Assembly: GCF_001457775.1 (NCBI RefSeq)
Contig: NZ_CYSG01000011.1
Location: forward strand, 62,001-126,000
DNA from: Phaeobacter sp. CECT 5382
GTDB lineage: Bacteria; Pseudomonadota; Alphaproteobacteria; Rhodobacterales; Rhodobacteraceae
Direction of reading: 5' to 3'
Length of the DNA stretch: 64,000 nt
The notes below the pieces were generated by a model. It did no database searches. It saw only the letters and a program-made list of their open reading frames with translations, and was not told the DNA's origin. This document shows positions 27,700 through 35,932 of the stretch, one piece after another. Each line of letters begins with the position of its first letter. The stretch's first letter is position 1. Made by a program: the position numbers and the translations under genes.

Positions 27700-27764
27700 G
27701 ACCTGACACCCGTTTCAGGCCATGTTAAAGCCATAGCCAATGACCTGCGACAAATGAGGCAATC

Positions 27765-28403
27765 ATGATCAAGTCCCTGACCCCGATCACGCTGGCGACC
27801 CTGCTGGCCTTGACGACGCCCCTGGCGGCCCAGGAAAGCGAAACGGCTCAGACAGGCTCCACTGCTGAAGCAACAGGCCAAGCCGGAGGATCTACCGCAG
27901 ACCAAGTGCTGGATCTTGGCCAAACGGTCGGAGAAACCGAACCACAGATTGGCGACCGCTACGCCAAAGAAACCCACGGTGACTGGGATCTGGCCTGTGT
28001 CCGGACCGAAAACGGCCAGGACCCCTGTTCCCTTTTACAGATCCTTAAAGACCCAAACGACAATCCGATGGCAGAATTTTCGCTTTTTCGGATCGCCCCA
28101 AACGGTGGCCAAGCAGTGGCCGGCGCCACGATCATTGTGCCACTTGAAACATTGCTTCCGGCCGGTATTTCGATCTCGATCGATGGTGCCCCCGCTAAGC
28201 GGTACAACTTCCGATTTTGCGCACCCATTGGCTGCGTCGCGCAGATCGGCCTGACCCAGGCGGATATCGATGCATTCAAAAAGGGCAGCGAAGCCAAAGT
28301 CTCCCTGCGCCCAGAGGCAGCACCGGATCAGCTGGTCGAAATGCCAATGTCGCTGAAGGGGTTCACTGCCGGGTTTGGCGCCGTGGACGTTGTTCAACAG
28401 TAA
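27765..28403 (+). CDS. Invasion-associated locus B (IalB) family protein
   Basis: Secreted protein of 212 aa. A Sec signal peptide (residues 1 to about 22, ending PLAA|QES) is followed by a 40-residue Thr/Gly/Gln-rich linker. The IalB domain opens HGDWDLACVRT, with paired cysteines in ACVRT and DPCSLLQ and again in FCAPIGCVAQIGL. The name comes from Bartonella IalB, but the family is widespread in free-living alphaproteobacteria, where its role is unknown. No invasion function should be inferred here. It is monocistronic with its own promoter and terminator. Confidence 0.9.
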   Translation: MIKSLTPITLATLLALTTPLAAQESETAQTGSTAEATGQAGGSTADQVLDLGQTVGETEPQIGDRYAKETHGDWDLACVRTENGQDPCSLLQILKDPNDNPMAEFSLFRIAPNGGQAVAGATIIVPLETLLPAGISISIDGAPAKRYNFRFCAPIGCVAQIGLTQADIDAFKKGSEAKVSLRPEAAPDQLVEMPMSLKGFTAGFGAVDVVQQ

Positions 28404-28439
28404 TTGGCGGAGCACATCGTTCTCTCTCATTGCAAGCAC

Positions 28440-28471
28440 AAAAAGGCTCTCACATTCTGAGGGCCTTTTTT
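28440..28471. terminator. Bidirectional terminator between ialB and the ketoacyl synthase gene
   Basis: AAAAAGGC (28440-28447) pairs with GCCTTTTT (28463-28470), extended inside by CTC/GAG. A/T runs on both sides suit both convergent transcripts. Confidence 0.85.
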
Positions 28472-28569
28472 GTGTCATGAGCCCGGCCTGTATGAAAATG
28501 TGTGGCAGGGCCAAAGGTGGCAGATTGGTCGAAAAAACTCTACGAAACGGCGGCAGGGGCGTTTTGTGA

Positions 28570-29778
28570 CTAGACGCGTCCCAGCGCCAGCACGGCGTTC
28601 AATCCGCCAAAGGCAAACGCATTGGACAGCGCGACGGATACCTTTGCCTCGCGCGCTTCATTTGGCACCACATCTAACGCACATTCCGGATCAGGCTCTT
28701 CATAACCGATGGTTGGCGCAATAACGCCATCCTTCAGCGCCATGATACAGGCCAACAGCTCAACCGCGCCGGTGCCGCCAATCAGATGGCCATGCATGGA
28801 TTTTGTCGAAGACATCATCAACTGATCCGCGTGCGGTCCAAAGACATCTGCAACAGCGGCACATTCGGTTTTGTCGTTGGCTGCGGTGCCGGTGCCATGG
28901 GCGTTGATATACCCGACCTGTTCCGGATTGATCCCGGCATCCTGCAGCGCACCCGATATCGCCCGTGCCGCTCCCTGCTTACTTGGCATCACAATATCCG
29001 ACGCATCCGAGGTCATGGCAAAACCGAGTACTTCGCATAGAATTTCGGCCCCACGCGCGCGCGCATGATCATAGTCTTCAAAAACAAAGATACCGGCACC
29101 CTCACCCTGAACCATGCCGTTGCGGTTGGCACTGAAGGGGCGGCAGGCGTCTTTTGACATCACCCGCAACCCTTCCCAGGCTTTGACACCGCCAAAACAC
29201 AGCATAGATTCCGACCCACCAGTGACCATGGCTGGACTCATGCCGGAGCGCACCATCTGAAAGGCCTGCGCCATGGCGTGGTTCGATGAGGCGCAGGCGG
29301 TAGAAACCGTGAAACTTGGCCCCTTGAGATTGAATTCCATCGACACATGGCTGGCGGCGGCGTTGTTCATCAGTTTTGGAACCACAAAGGGGTGCACCCG
29401 GTTCTTGCCGTCCTCATAGACGGACCGGTAATTGTCGTCCCAGGTCGACACGCCACCTCCGGCGGTGCCCAGAACCACGCCCGATTTGGCCGCCAGTTCA
29501 CCGTGGAATTCGATCCCCGACTGGCTGATGGCTTCCTTGGCTGCTGTCAGGGTGAATTGCGTGAAGCGATCATACAGGCTCATCTGTTGCCGGTTGAACC
29601 GGCCTTCGGCCTCAAAACCGCGGACCTGACCGCCGATTTTGATCGCCAGGCGGTCCACATCACGAAACTCGAGCGCGCCTATGCCACAGCGCCCCTCGCG
29701 CATGGCTTCATAGGTCGCGTTCACCGAATGCCCAAGGGCATTTATGGTGCCTGCTCCGGTGATCACAACGCGCTTCAT
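28570..29778 (-). CDS. Beta-ketoacyl-ACP synthase (KAS II-type)
   Basis: Condensing enzyme of 402 aa in the FabF/NodE branch. The catalytic triad is visible: Cys in VSTACASSNHAMA (about residue 165), His in INAHGTGTAANDKTE, and His in TKSMHGHLIGGTGAVE, plus the C-terminal NAFAFGGLNAVLAL. It extends an acyl chain carried on ACP with malonyl-ACP. Its neighbour upstream is a small ACP unlike housekeeping AcpP, and before that an LpxD-like acyltransferase. It therefore probably works in a dedicated acyl-chain pathway, not general fatty acid synthesis. It is the last gene of this minus-strand cluster. Confidence 0.9.
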   Translation of the reverse strand: MKRVVITGAGTINALGHSVNATYEAMREGRCGIGALEFRDVDRLAIKIGGQVRGFEAEGRFNRQQMSLYDRFTQFTLTAAKEAISQSGIEFHGELAAKSGVVLGTAGGGVSTWDDNYRSVYEDGKNRVHPFVVPKLMNNAAASHVSMEFNLKGPSFTVSTACASSNHAMAQAFQMVRSGMSPAMVTGGSESMLCFGGVKAWEGLRVMSKDACRPFSANRNGMVQGEGAGIFVFEDYDHARARGAEILCEVLGFAMTSDASDIVMPSKQGAARAISGALQDAGINPEQVGYINAHGTGTAANDKTECAAVADVFGPHADQLMMSSTKSMHGHLIGGTGAVELLACIMALKDGVIAPTIGYEEPDPECALDVVPNEAREAKVSVALSNAFAFGGLNAVLALGRV

Positions 29779-29809
29779 CTGAAATACTCCCAGGACATTC
29801 GCCCTGCTA

Positions 29810-30067
29810 TCACGTTTTCTGTGACATCAGCTTGTCAATCCCGGTGATTATGGCCGCGACATTTGAAATATCAAAATCGCTTTCTTCGGGCGCATTGGCA
29901 TTGAAGGGAATTGAGATGTCGAATTCCTCCTCAATGGCAAAAATACACTCCACCAGTCCCATGCTGTCGATCCCCAGATCCTCCAGCGTGCTGGTCAGCG
30001 TTACATCCGATGGTTCCAGTAGCGCCTGTTCGGCGACAATGGCGATAACCTTGTCCTGAGTGCTCAT
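29810..30067 (-). CDS. Dedicated acyl carrier protein
   Basis: An 85-aa acidic ACP. The 4'-phosphopantetheine attachment Ser lies in DLGIDSMGLVE (about residue 35), followed by the acidic helix IFAIEEEFDISIP. It differs from a housekeeping AcpP in the loop after helix II (FNANAPEESDFDISNV) and resembles specialised carriers such as NodF or AcpXL. It lies 31 bp upstream of the ketoacyl synthase and 49 bp downstream of the LpxD-like gene. It probably carries the acyl chain that these two enzymes build and transfer. Confidence 0.88.
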   Translation of the reverse strand: MSTQDKVIAIVAEQALLEPSDVTLTSTLEDLGIDSMGLVECIFAIEEEFDISIPFNANAPEESDFDISNVAAIITGIDKLMSQKT

Positions 30068-30116
30068 GTCTGGCCCCCTGATCCTTGATGTTTCGGCAGA
30101 TGTAGCGGCTAAATCC

Positions 30117-31190
30117 CTACTTGAAAACAGCCTTTTTCAGCGCATCCAGGTCCCGCATCAGCCGTGGCAGACGCCTTTGCACCTTGTACATATCGGTATG
30201 GGTTTCCATTTTGACTGCCGGATATCCCATCACAACGCGCCCTGCGGGAACATTGGACAGGATTTTGCTGCCGCCAGCCGCGATCGCGCCATCACCGACA
30301 AAGAGATTGTCGCCAACGCCGCACTGCCCACCAAGCACAACATTGTTGCCAATATCCACCGACCCGGAGATTCCGCTTTGACCACAAAGCAGGCAATCTC
30401 TGCCGATGCGGGTATTATGCCCCACATGGACCAGATTATCGAGCTTAGTCCCGCTGCCGATCTCTGTGTCTCGAATGGTTCCGTTGTCGATGGTGCAATT
30501 GCAGCCGATTTCAACATCATCGCCGATTGTTATGGCCCCCAAAGAATGAATGCGCAGCCAGCTTTGCGGTTTTGCATCTCCTTGATCCCCCAGGGTCTTG
30601 CGCACGTTCCCGGCCCCGGACCCCGGGGGGGTGACAAAGAAAAAGCCATCACCGCCGATGCGCGCACCTGGCTGGGCGCGAAAGCGTGCGCCAATCTTTG
30701 CGCGTGCCCCAATAGAGACCATTTCGCGCAGCTGCGCCTCGGGCCCCAGCTCAACATCCATGCCGATAAAGCAATGTGGCCCGATCACCGAGCCTTTGCC
30801 AATCTTGGCACCCGCCGCAATCACGGTCATAGGGCCTACACTGACGTCATCCGCCAGCTTCGCTGCGGGATCGATAACAGCTGAGGGATGGATACCTGTG
30901 CTAAAGCCTTGTCCCTGGTCCAACAGGACCGTGACACCGGACATCGCCATCCGCGGGCGCGTGGCAAAAATTGCCGCCTTCAACCCAAGGGCCTGCCAAT
31001 CGGCCCCCTCCCAAAGCAAAGCAACACGGGCACCACCGGCGGCCAGCCCGTCAGCATATTTTGGCGAGGTCGCCATGGCCAGATCATCAGGGCCTGCATC
31101 CTGTGGCTCTGCTGCACGCAGGATGCAGAGATCCAGCTCCCCTTGGGCTTCGACGCCTAGTGCGTCGGCAATCTGGCGAACAGTGTACAT
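30117..31190 (-). CDS. lpxD: LpxD-like UDP-3-O-acylglucosamine N-acyltransferase
   Basis: A 357-aa acyltransferase with the LpxD plan: N-terminal uridine-binding domain (residues 1-95), a left-handed beta-helix of hexapeptide repeats (95-300) and C-terminal helices. The catalytic His is in LDNLVHVGHNTRIGRD. LpxD adds a hydroxyacyl chain from ACP to the lipid A precursor. The canonical locus in this group is usually bamA-lpxD-fabZ-lpxA. Here the neighbours are a dedicated ACP, a ketoacyl synthase and an L,D-transpeptidase, so it may be a second, specialised copy. Whether the genome has another lpxD cannot be seen. Confidence 0.82.
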   Translation of the reverse strand: MYTVRQIADALGVEAQGELDLCILRAAEPQDAGPDDLAMATSPKYADGLAAGGARVALLWEGADWQALGLKAAIFATRPRMAMSGVTVLLDQGQGFSTGIHPSAVIDPAAKLADDVSVGPMTVIAAGAKIGKGSVIGPHCFIGMDVELGPEAQLREMVSIGARAKIGARFRAQPGARIGGDGFFFVTPPGSGAGNVRKTLGDQGDAKPQSWLRIHSLGAITIGDDVEIGCNCTIDNGTIRDTEIGSGTKLDNLVHVGHNTRIGRDCLLCGQSGISGSVDIGNNVVLGGQCGVGDNLFVGDGAIAAGGSKILSNVPAGRVVMGYPAVKMETHTDMYKVQRRLPRLMRDLDALKKAVFK

Positions 31191-31232
31191 TTTGGGGCCC
31201 TTTTCAGACGTCGTTGAAAACCGGGCCCCTGT

Positions 31233-32858
31233 TTACCCCTGAATGTCTGGCAGTGTCACCCCTGCCCGTTCCAATGCGGCCCAGACCTTGGCATCGCGCC
31301 CATAGACATCCCGGCGGAACTCGGCCCGACCTTTGTTGGACACATAGGCCGTCCGATAGATAATGTGAACAGGCACCTGCTGATCCAGCTCCACCTTGGT
31401 CTCTTTTCCGGACTTCAGGATCCGGTTGAAAAACGCTTGCGGGTCTTCGGTTTGTTTGGCCAGCAGCGCATAGGCGAACTCAAAGGGCTGCGCCAAGCGG
31501 ATACAGCCATGAGAGAAAGCACGGACTTCGCGGGCAAACAGGCTCTTTTGCGGCGTGTCATGCAGGTAGATATTGTATTTATTGGGGAACATGAATTTGA
31601 CCAGCCCCAGTGCGTTTCGACTGCTCGGGGGCTGTTTCATCGCATAGGGAAAGCTGCGCGCAGTGAACTGAGAAAAATCAACCGAACCGCGATTGACCAC
31701 CCGTCCGCGATTGTCGGTGATCTGGATATGGCTGACCGCGTTCGGATTGTTGCGCAGTTTTGGCAGGTATTCCTTGGTGATGATCGAACGGGGCACATAC
31801 CAACTTGGATTGATCACCATATGCTCCATCACGTCCGAAAACTCGGGCGAACGGCGGTCATGCACGTTTTTCCCGATAACAGAGCGGGTTTCAAAGGTGA
31901 CATCGCCATTGTCGATGATCTTTGCAGTGAAATCCGTCTGGTTGACCAGTACATGGCGGCTTCCCCGCTCTGGTGTTAGCCAGCGCTCACGCTCCATCGC
32001 GATGATGACTGATTTCAACCGATCCCGAACCGGGCGATTGACTTCTTTCAGGGTTCCGGGACCGGCGACACCGTCAGATTCGAGCCCGTGATCCGATTGG
32101 AACTCCTCGACCGCGCGTTCCATCGCACGATCATAAGAGCTTGTCGCGCTCCGCTCCATGTAGCCCATACGGATCAACCGGTTTCTGAGTGCGACAACCG
32201 CCTGGCCCTGATCCCCGGGCTCCAGTTTCTTGCCGGGAACAGTCGCCCCCCAGCCACCAGCTGCAGTCAACTGTTCCAGCCGCAGTTTTTCGCGCATCAA
32301 GGCACGATACTGCGGTGACGCGGGCACCAGAGCGCGCAGATAGGCAAAAGGCTGCGTTTCACGCAGGCCCGCCAGAAGAGCCGCACCATCATTGTCCCGC
32401 TTCTTGCGCACCATACCATCGTCGATTGACAAGGGGTTCAGCATCCCCGTCTGCAGCTTTTGCGCATAGTTAACAAAGGCGGTGCTCAGTGCGGCCTCAA
32501 CCTTGCCGAAATCACGGGCGGTCCGGGCGTTGCGCATCTGTTCGATCAGCCCTGCGGCCTCGGTAGATTGATCCGGCAATCCATGTGCTGAAGCCTCATC
32601 CAATGCCTGTAGCAAAGCGGCCCGACGTTGCGATGACGCATCGTCGCCACCGGTCCAGAGCGGTGCATAGGTGCTGTTGCGATAAAATTTCGCAACAGCA
32701 TCGTTAACCGAGGCCTGTTCCGCGACGGCCTGCCGGAACGCCGTCGACTGTGCAGACGCCGCCTGCCCGATGCCAAGGCTGCAAACCCCACTCAAAGCCA
32801 GCGCAAATACCCCAATTTTCAGACGATTAGTCAGCCGTGGAATCTGGAGCATAGTCAT
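31233..32858 (-). CDS. L,D-transpeptidase, YcbB/LdtD-like
   Basis: Periplasmic peptidoglycan enzyme of 541 aa forming 3-3 cross-links or attaching proteins to murein. A Sec signal peptide covers residues 1 to about 36 (ending ASAQS). An N-terminal helical region is followed by a peptidoglycan-binding domain near 215-270 (LEPGDQGQAVVALRNRLIRMGYM) and the YkuD catalytic domain at about 300-480, with His in IYLHDTPQK and the nucleophile Cys in FSHGCIRLAQP. It is first in the cluster leading to lpxD, ACP and KAS (42 bp to lpxD). A murein endopeptidase gene lies divergently upstream. Confidence 0.93.
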   Translation of the reverse strand: MTMLQIPRLTNRLKIGVFALALSGVCSLGIGQAASAQSTAFRQAVAEQASVNDAVAKFYRNSTYAPLWTGGDDASSQRRAALLQALDEASAHGLPDQSTEAAGLIEQMRNARTARDFGKVEAALSTAFVNYAQKLQTGMLNPLSIDDGMVRKKRDNDGAALLAGLRETQPFAYLRALVPASPQYRALMREKLRLEQLTAAGGWGATVPGKKLEPGDQGQAVVALRNRLIRMGYMERSATSSYDRAMERAVEEFQSDHGLESDGVAGPGTLKEVNRPVRDRLKSVIIAMERERWLTPERGSRHVLVNQTDFTAKIIDNGDVTFETRSVIGKNVHDRRSPEFSDVMEHMVINPSWYVPRSIITKEYLPKLRNNPNAVSHIQITDNRGRVVNRGSVDFSQFTARSFPYAMKQPPSSRNALGLVKFMFPNKYNIYLHDTPQKSLFAREVRAFSHGCIRLAQPFEFAYALLAKQTEDPQAFFNRILKSGKETKVELDQQVPVHIIYRTAYVSNKGRAEFRRDVYGRDAKVWAALERAGVTLPDIQG

Positions 32859-33217
32859 ATTTTAAAGTCCTCAAGCAGCAGTGCGCGATAATATTGGCGC
32901 TAGGTACATGAAATTTTGGTGAAAGACAGGAGCCAATGTCCATTCACGTTTCTGCAACCAAGGTGTGACAGTCTTCTTATGGTGCGTTGCAGTCGCATAA
33001 ACAGGTTTATCTCCGCCACTCTTAGGGGAAAAGTTAACCTCTCGTCCCCTTTTGCGCAAAATATTGCCGAAAATCGTCAGCAATTTCGCAACAAGGGATT
33101 CGAAACTTGGTTATTGATTCTCTCTGTGGCATACAGCCTGCAGGCTGAAAAGCGCAGTAGGCCCGTAACATCGGGTATAGGCAGGATTAAACACGTTCGG
33201 GATGGCGTAGTTAAGAC
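32859..33217. other. Divergent promoter region between L,D-transpeptidase and mepK-like genes
   Basis: 359 bp separating two divergently transcribed peptidoglycan genes. It contains a perfect 14-bp palindrome, CAGCCTGCAGGCTG (33134-33147), about 70 bp before the mepK-like start. No gene or clear consensus promoter is seen. Confidence 0.5.
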
Positions 33218-33787
33218 ATGGCAGAAACGACAAAGACGGGCATGACCCGGCGGGCACTTCTTGGCGCGTTCGCAGCAACAACTGTTGTAGCCGCACCAAC
33301 TTTCTCCAACGCAGCGGGCTTCTTGCGCGGTGGTGGCGATATTCGCCGCATTCGCATGTTCTCCGGTCGCACTGGGGAACGGATCGACATGGTCTACTGG
33401 ATCGATGGCGACTACATCAAAGACGCGGTACGCGAAGTGAACCACTTCATGCGGGACTGGCGCACCGACGATGTTAAGGCAATCGACCTGCGGACAATCG
33501 ATATCATGGCCGCCTCACACAACCTCATGGATGTAAACGAGCCCTATATGATGCTTTCCGGGTATCGCAGCCCCAAAACCAATGCGATGCTGCGGAGCCG
33601 TTCTCGCGGTGTGGCCAAAAACTCGTTGCACATGCGTGGCCAAGCAGCCGATCTCCGTCTCGCTTCGCGTTCGGTCAGCCAAATGGCAAACGCCGCCAAA
33701 GCCTGTCGAGCCGGCGGCGTTGGTAAATATCGCGGGTCCAATTTCGTCCATATGGACTGCGGCATTGTACGCAGCTGGAACGGCTGA
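33218..33787 (+). CDS. DUF882 murein endopeptidase, MepK (YcbK)-like
   Basis: A 189-aa peptidase_M15 relative. The N-terminus MTRRALLGAFAATT is a Tat-type signal (RR followed by a hydrophobic run, cleavage near SNAAG). The zinc-binding motifs are SGYRSPKTNAMLRSRSRGVAKNSLHMRGQAADL (His and Asp ligands) and FVHMDCG. E. coli MepK cleaves 3-3 cross-links, the bonds made by L,D-transpeptidases. The divergent neighbour is exactly such an enzyme, which supports the call. An alternative start at 33242 (MTRRALLG) also preserves the signal. Confidence 0.88.
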   Translation: MAETTKTGMTRRALLGAFAATTVVAAPTFSNAAGFLRGGGDIRRIRMFSGRTGERIDMVYWIDGDYIKDAVREVNHFMRDWRTDDVKAIDLRTIDIMAASHNLMDVNEPYMMLSGYRSPKTNAMLRSRSRGVAKNSLHMRGQAADLRLASRSVSQMANAAKACRAGGVGKYRGSNFVHMDCGIVRSWNG

Positions 33788-34287
33788 CTTCGGCTCTCCC
33801 TTTCGTCACTTCAAAGGCAGGTCGCAACAATCTGTTTCAGTTCACAGTCTGCCCCTTTTTTACGGGAGTGGTGAAGGTGCGGCAGGTACTGATCAGGCAA
33901 AAGGTGCCCTTCATACGGGCCCCGGCCTGGATCCGAAAGGATTCTCCTCAAGTGGAAACCTTATCAATGTACAACCGCGCTTGGGACACAGCACATCAGA
34001 CGTTGAGAAACACTTAGGGTCTGACAGGCATAAGACGCAGTTCGCAGAAAGTGTTCTCCAATTTTGTCGCCCCATCTTTTTCGCGAATCTTTGCAAAAAT
34101 TTTCAGCCTTGCGCTGCCTTGCTGCGGGTCTGTCTCAATAAGAATGCGCTGTGCCGATGTTTGTTGTGATCCCGAAAATCTCAGAGCCAGAAATGACTGC
34201 CGGAAAATACTTTGCCCCACAAAATGTTTAGCCCTCTTTTGCCATTGCAGTACTTTGGCCTGACAGCTATACACCGCCCTATCTTAG
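33788..34287. other. Gene-free interval before tRNA-Arg
   Basis: 500 bp without a supportable gene, terminator or repeat. Open frames on both strands lack homology and codon bias. It presumably contains the tRNA promoter near its right end. Confidence 0.5.
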
Positions 34288-34364
<77 letters not shown>

Positions 34365-34663
34365 TTTTACATTTGATGTAAAATCCGATAAAAATCAAAA
34401 ATTAAAGATACTTGTGCAGCTCGATACCCGTTTTCACGGTCGTATGCCAATGGTGCTTTGAAAGCCGTTTTAAGGATAGTTTTCTTCACTGTAGGTGATC
34501 CGTTTTCATATATACTCCAAGTACTTGAGAAGAGTTCTCTTATTAGCTCGATAATTTCACCCAGAGTGCCCTTCGGTTTGGTGTTTTGTGACATCTTGTC
34601 AGTCAGGAAAAGCTTCCCCTCTTCCAGCTTCGCAATCTTGTTATCAAGCGCTGGCATGACCTT

Positions 34664-34688
34664 TGGACCTGTCGCGGTTTGATGCCGC
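34664..34688 (+). repeat. Left terminal inverted repeat of the IS3 element
   Basis: 25 bp identical to the reverse complement of the right end. Base 26 differs, then two more bases agree. Confidence 0.95.
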
Positions 34689-34701
34689 CCCCAGTGCTCG
34701 T

Positions 34702-35559
34702 TTAAGCCACCTTCCGTTCGAAGGCGACAGGGCTTTTCCAACCGAGTGCTGAGTGGCGCCGTCGTGGATTGTAGAAGCCGTTGATGTATTCGAAGATGGC
34801 GATCTCAGTCTGTCTGCGGGTGTCCCAGGTGCCCCGCCAGATCAATTCGGCTTTGATGGTTTTGAAGAAGGTTTCCACTGCCGCATTATCATAGCAAATC
34901 CCTTTGCCACTCATCGATGCCTTGATGCCATGCTGGCGCAAGATCTTTTGATAATCGTGCGAACAATATTGGCTGCCACTGTCGGTATGATGGATCCAGC
35001 CCTTGGGCGGTGATCGGAATGCTATCGCCATCTTCAGCGCCCTTATCGCCAGGTCCCGCTTCATCCTATTGCTCACTGCCCAACCAACCACTCGACGGGA
35101 ATGCAGATCCAAGATCACAGCCAGATAAAGCCAACCTTCACGTGTCCAGATGTAGGTAACGTCACCAGCCCACTTCTGGTTTGGTTGATCCGCTGAGACG
35201 TTACGATCCAGCAAGTTCGGGGAGATGTTGAACTTATGATTGCTGTCAGTTGTGGCCTTATGTTTGCGCGTTCTGACAACAGAGATACCATTCTGACGCA
35301 TCAACCGGCCCACGCGGCGATGGCCGACGCTCAGGCCAATGTCTTTCAGCTCTTCAGTCATCCGTGGGCGGCCATAGCTGCCCAAGCTGAGACGCGACTG
35401 TTTTTTAATGTGTGCCAGCGTGACCAGATCAGACCGCTGCCTGCGGCTGGCGGGGCGGCTGCGGAATGCCCGTAAACCGCGTGGACTGACATCCATGACA
35501 TGGCACATCCGACCAATGGAAAACGCTAATCGGTGTTCTTCGATAAACTTAAACCTCAC
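34702..35559 (-). CDS. IS3 family transposase OrfB (DDE integrase domain)
   Basis: 285-aa rve-type transposase part. HTH_21-like N-terminus (RMCHVMDVSPRGLRAF, then YGRPRMTEELKD), followed by the DDE core: Asp in KWAGDVTYIWTREGWLYLAVILD, Asp in IHHTDSGSQYCS, Glu in CYDNAAVETFFKTIKAE. It is normally made as an OrfAB fusion by -1 frameshifting. The frame is open upstream of the annotated start to the slippery site, reading KGHGVLREPKAVRFKFIEEH. Confidence 0.95.
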   Translation of the reverse strand: MRFKFIEEHRLAFSIGRMCHVMDVSPRGLRAFRSRPASRRQRSDLVTLAHIKKQSRLSLGSYGRPRMTEELKDIGLSVGHRRVGRLMRQNGISVVRTRKHKATTDSNHKFNISPNLLDRNVSADQPNQKWAGDVTYIWTREGWLYLAVILDLHSRRVVGWAVSNRMKRDLAIRALKMAIAFRSPPKGWIHHTDSGSQYCSHDYQKILRQHGIKASMSGKGICYDNAAVETFFKTIKAELIWRGTWDTRRQTEIAIFEYINGFYNPRRRHSALGWKSPVAFERKVA

Positions 35560-35831
35560 GGCTTTTGGCTCGCGAAGAACACCGTGGCCTTTTTTAATAT
35601 TTCCCTTTCCTCCTTGAGAATGCGGTTCTCACCCCGAAGCCGGTCATTCTCTTGGGCGAGGCCTAAATCCTCTTTCGACACCACGTCAGTGTCTTGGTGC
35701 GTTGTGATCCATTTTTTCAGCGTCGACATCCCGACGCCAAGATCATCCGCCACTTCCTTGCGTGTAAGCCCGCTGGTCAGTGCGATACGCACCGCATCCT
35801 TGCGGAATTCGTCCGTCCGTTTCAGTCCCAT
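35556..35831 (-). CDS. IS3 family transposase OrfA (helix-turn-helix, coiled coil)
   Basis: 91-aa protein with an HTH (FRKDAVRIALTSGLTRKEVADDLGVGMSTLKKWI) and a leucine-zipper-like segment (NDRLRGENRILKEEREILKKA). ATG 35831 is used, and the preceding TTG is less likely. A slippery A-AAA-AAG heptamer (35589-35595, minus strand) near its end allows -1 frameshifting into orfB. Confidence 0.93.
   Translation of the reverse strand: MGLKRTDEFRKDAVRIALTSGLTRKEVADDLGVGMSTLKKWITTHQDTDVVSKEDLGLAQENDRLRGENRILKEEREILKKATVFFASQKP
35589..35595 (-). promoter_or_regulatory. Programmed -1 frameshift site (A AAA AAG)
   Basis: The heptamer lies in orfA at ILKKATV. Slipping back one base continues in the orfB frame without a stop, the standard IS3 mechanism. 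Confidence 0.85.
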
Positions 35832-35869
35832 GGTCAATCTCCTTTGTTACAGTAAAGGCTATCAAAGGA

Positions 35870-35894
35870 GCGGCATCAAACCGCGACAGGTCCA
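35870..35894 (-). repeat. Right terminal inverted repeat of the IS3 element
   Basis: Reverse complement identical over 25 bp to the left end. CTT follows at 35895-35897. Confidence 0.95.
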
Positions 35895-35932
35895 CTTTGT
35901 GAAGTAACAGGAAACAGCCTTCAGGTATCTGA

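Larger units (their letters stand above)
27110..27764. other. Gene-free interval holding two small-RNA-like units
   Basis: 655 bp with no supportable protein gene. From left to right it contains a 12-bp tandem doublet (27122-27146), a hairpin-plus-terminator unit (27305-27389), a promoter-hairpin-terminator unit (27528-27636), and the ialB promoter with a perfect TATAAT at 27694-27699. The two internal terminators both point rightward, yet no coding gene lies upstream of them in that direction. This suggests non-coding transcripts. Confidence 0.6.
34664..35894 (-). mobile_element. Complete IS3-family insertion sequence
   Basis: A 1231-bp element bounded by 25-bp perfect terminal inverted repeats beginning TGGACCTGTCGCGG (34664-34688 and 35870-35894) and flanked by a 3-bp direct duplication, CTT (34661-34663 and 35895-35897). 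It carries orfA and orfB in the -1 frame relation typical of IS3. Intact ends, genes and target duplication suggest a fairly recent insertion. It interrupts a serine recombinase remnant. Confidence 0.95.
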
